DNA from: Novosphingobium fluoreni
GTDB lineage: Bacteria > Pseudomonadota > Alphaproteobacteria > Sphingomonadales > Sphingomonadaceae
NCBI RefSeq assembly: GCF_014196615.1
Contig: NZ_JACIDY010000001.1
Coordinates: forward strand, 698,741 to 762,740
Direction: 5' to 3'
DNA: 64,000 nt
Shown: one piece after another, positions 62,291 through 64,000 of the stretch
Position numbering within the stretch: the first letter of the stretch is position 1
How the letters are laid out: each line of letters opens with the position of its first letter
Notes under the pieces: model-generated
Databases searched by the model: none
What the model was told of the DNA's origin: nothing
What the model saw: only the letters and a program-made list of their open reading frames with translations
Position numbers and translations under genes: made by a program

Positions 62291-63700
62291 GTGTACGGAT
62301 CCGATGCAAACGCGATTTCAGGAAAGTATTTTCCTGCAGACTATCTTTATACACCTTTCTTCTTTAGCTCCGAGTCGGCGACTGTAGATGGCGAAACGAC
62401 ATACACCGGTTCAATTGGAGGGGTTCACACAGCGTTCTTCAAGGAGGGCTCCTTTACCATCATCGATGCGGACAAAGGCTTGGTCCAACTCAATGGGGAA
62501 AACTACCACATCATGGGGTCGTCTTCGGATGGCCAAAACCTGGTAATGGGAACGGAACGGACTGAGACGATCGGGTCGATCACATCCACCACTGTGTATC
62601 CGTCATTAGTAATTTCGAACAGCGGGCTGTTTCCTCCAGAACCAACCAACTTCGCAACTTCCAATCCCTACAACACGCCTAATCCGGTGTGCTATGCAGA
62701 GGGCACGCTCCTAAGCACCGAAGGAGGCTATGTTGCGATCGAGAGCCTAGCGGTTGGCGACAAAATCGAGCTTGTTGATGGCTCGTTCCGTCCAATAAAG
62801 TGGATCGGCAGCCAAACAGTTCAGTGCAATACACCATTCGCTCAGAGCACCAAGCCCATCCGAATACGTGCGCACGCTTTTGGTGAAGGGCGTCCATTCA
62901 TAGACTTGGTAGTCTCCCCTGGCCACCGCCTGATGGTAAGCTGCATTGAGGACCATCTCGTTCGCGCAGAGCTAATTGTTAATGGTTCGTCGATCCTCAT
63001 CGAAGAAGTCGATCAAGTGAACTATTGGCACGTTGAGCTAGAACAGCACGCCGTTGTTCTGGCAAATGGCTTGGCTGCGGAAACATACTACGACACAGGC
63101 AATCGTGCGTTCTTTACCGCTGATGGTACCATGGGACATGACGCCGATGCTGAGGCGCACGCCCCTGAGTGTCTGCCTTCGATTACGGGTGGCCATGTCC
63201 TGGCAGCAATACGCGCAGTGACGATGGACCGCGCAGCCCGGATTGAGGCGAAGCCCCCGCTCGACAAAATCGAGGTTGCACTGGCGGTGGGTGACTTGAT
63301 GGTCCAACCTATCGTCGCTGGGGACCATTGCCTGACCTTCCATGTGTCGGAGCTAGCGAATGATCTTCGTCTGATATCTGGCGTGGAGACGCCTATGTGG
63401 ATGGATCCTGCATCCACAGATGCGCGTTCGTTAGGCGTACTTCTCACAGGCTTGGATGTGGTGGATGGCGATGGAACCGCGCGTTCGATCCAGCTTTCTG
63501 CCCTTAATCACGAGCATGGCTTCCATTCCTTGGAGAGCGACGGTACCAATGAGTGGAGGTGGACAAACGGAAACGCGACGCTTCCTTTGGCGTTATTTGA
63601 AGGCCTAGTAGGGTCACTCACCTTATGTTTCAGCTACGGCCGGATTGCAGCAGGCACTATGCGACGCGAGGGTTTTGTTAGGCACAACATCGCCGCCTGA
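62291..63700 (+). CDS. Hint (Hedgehog/intein) domain protein
   Basis: A 469-residue protein. Residues 1-130 have no recognised family (Thr/Ser/Gly-rich, no signal peptide). The Hint_2-type domain begins at Cys134 (CYAEGTLLSTEGGYVAIESL, AVGDKIELVDGSFRPIKWIG) and includes the conserved SPGHRLMVSCIEDHLVRAEL block near 210-230 and YYDTGNRAFF near 285. The last 170 residues look like a beta-sandwich with an HGFHSLESDG segment. No extein follows, so self-processing would be like Hint proteins with secreted N-parts. GTG start after GAGGGG. Base use is less G+C-rich than core genes. It stands between two insertion sequences. Confidence 0.8.
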   Translation: MYGSDANAISGKYFPADYLYTPFFFSSESATVDGETTYTGSIGGVHTAFFKEGSFTIIDADKGLVQLNGENYHIMGSSSDGQNLVMGTERTETIGSITSTTVYPSLVISNSGLFPPEPTNFATSNPYNTPNPVCYAEGTLLSTEGGYVAIESLAVGDKIELVDGSFRPIKWIGSQTVQCNTPFAQSTKPIRIRAHAFGEGRPFIDLVVSPGHRLMVSCIEDHLVRAELIVNGSSILIEEVDQVNYWHVELEQHAVVLANGLAAETYYDTGNRAFFTADGTMGHDADAEAHAPECLPSITGGHVLAAIRAVTMDRAARIEAKPPLDKIEVALAVGDLMVQPIVAGDHCLTFHVSELANDLRLISGVETPMWMDPASTDARSLGVLLTGLDVVDGDGTARSIQLSALNHEHGFHSLESDGTNEWRWTNGNATLPLALFEGLVGSLTLCFSYGRIAAGTMRREGFVRHNIAA

Positions 63701-63713
63701 CGTCCAAAATCTG

Positions 63714-63756
63714 AAGAGCGGCGTCATCGGATCTTTCAAGCGATGACGCCGCTCTT
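63714..63756 (+). terminator. Strong hairpin terminator after the Hint gene
   Basis: A perfect 16-base stem: AAGAGCGGCGTCATCG (63714-63729) and CGATGACGCCGCTCTT (63741-63756), 11-base loop, followed by GCTTAGCTTTTC. A second small inverted repeat (GCTTAG/CTAAGC) follows at 63757-63781. Confidence 0.85.
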
Positions 63757-63920
63757 GCTTAGCTTTTCTTCTAGGCTAAGCGCTAAAGTGCGGCTTCAAC
63801 GAAACTCACGCAAAGTACTTGCCTCGGGCCAACGGGTCCATGTTCGCTCTCCCATCTGGCTTGGCAATCATCACTGCTCTCACCCTTGTCGCGCAGCAGG
63901 ACTAGTGGCCTGCTGCGGGT

Positions 63921-64000
63921 TGGGTGGACACCGAGATAGGATGTTTCCACCTGTCGGAGGTCCGCAATGCAACGAAGGAAATTCAGCCGCGAGTTCAAGC
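63921..64000 (+). mobile_element. Left end of an IS3-type insertion sequence (cut by the window edge)
   Basis: The last 80 bases have a terminal-repeat-like TGGGTGGACACCGAGATAGG, then a ribosome site GGAGGT and an ATG opening MQRRKFSREFK, as in OrfA of IS3-family transposases. The exact left end is uncertain by about 15 bases. Confidence 0.6.
63967..64000 (+). CDS. IS3-family transposase OrfA, first 11 residues only
   Basis: The ATG at 63967 follows GGAGGT and starts MQRRKFSREFK, the usual opening of the helix-turn-helix OrfA subunit of IS3-type elements (RRKFSxEFKxEAV). The remainder runs off the window. Confidence 0.6.
   Translation, partial: MQRRKFSREFK

Noticed and set aside
63783..63998. 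71-residue minus-strand frame at the right end
   Set aside because: It crosses the IS3-type terminus; the last 40 residues might be the tail of a gene cut by the insertion, but nothing recognisable supports it.
61275..64000. Direct repeat of the tRNA-Lys 3' end as an attachment site
   Set aside because: No second copy of the T-arm/acceptor sequence is seen before the right edge; the island's other end, if any, is outside the window.

Overview
The window is high-G+C alphaproteobacterial DNA, most likely from a sphingomonad (Sphingomonas, Novosphingobium or Sphingobium type). The pointers are densely packed ATGA/GTGA-overlapping genes, TonB-dependent receptors, a PEP-CTERM protein with the sphingomonad-style tail, and Cys(GCA) and Lys(TTT) tRNA genes. 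I assign this from protein character only; no 16S gene is present.

Layout. 1-1.7 kb: end of a polysaccharide export locus (polymerase-like fragment, Wzx-type flippase). 1.7-18 kb: a flagellar block. On the minus strand flgBCDEFGHIJKL-motA-motB runs as one long operon behind a textbook sigma-54 promoter with upstream palindromes. Divergent to it is a second, reduced MotA/MotB-like pair overlapping flgA, then flgM-flgN, then a second sigma-54 promoter driving lytic transglycosylase-flhA-fliA. The ring, export-gate and switch genes other than flhA are not here. 18-28 kb: sugar and glycan genes on the minus strand (membrane glycosyltransferase, manA, manC, GT2, GtrA, an FAD oxidoreductase, a GT-like membrane protein, a sugar isomerase, a nucleotide-sugar epimerase) and ugd on the plus strand. 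28-34 kb: housekeeping genes rpoZ and ftsH, plus a ParA protein, a PEP-CTERM protein, an aminotransferase and a phosphoribosyltransferase. 34-44 kb: an EEP hydrolase, YjbQ, a cytochrome b/molybdoenzyme pair, wecB-wecC, a light/c-di-GMP pair (MHYT-GGDEF-EAL plus BLUF), dcd and DoxX.

44-53 kb is accessory: a siderophore-type TonB receptor behind a Fur-like box, a complete three-domain carboxylic acid reductase, and a second TonB receptor in visibly A+T-richer DNA closed by two tandem terminators. 53-61.3 kb: tRNA-Cys, purA, an L,D-transpeptidase, a GAF-GGDEF cyclase, an SdhAF4-like factor, rsmB, msrA, a secreted methyltransferase-fold protein, aguB, and folK overlapping tRNA-Lys. 61.3-64 kb: mobile DNA directly downstream of tRNA-Lys (a gutted IS5-type element, a Hint-domain protein, the left end of an IS3-type element).

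The most interesting points are the reduced MotAB-like pair in the flagellar locus, the sigma-54 promoter with its palindromic enhancer-like cluster, the unusually short hook proteins, the six-gene overlapping sugar cassette, the BLUF-linked c-di-GMP enzyme, the CAR plus TonB receptor patch, and the Hint gene between insertion sequences at tRNA-Lys.
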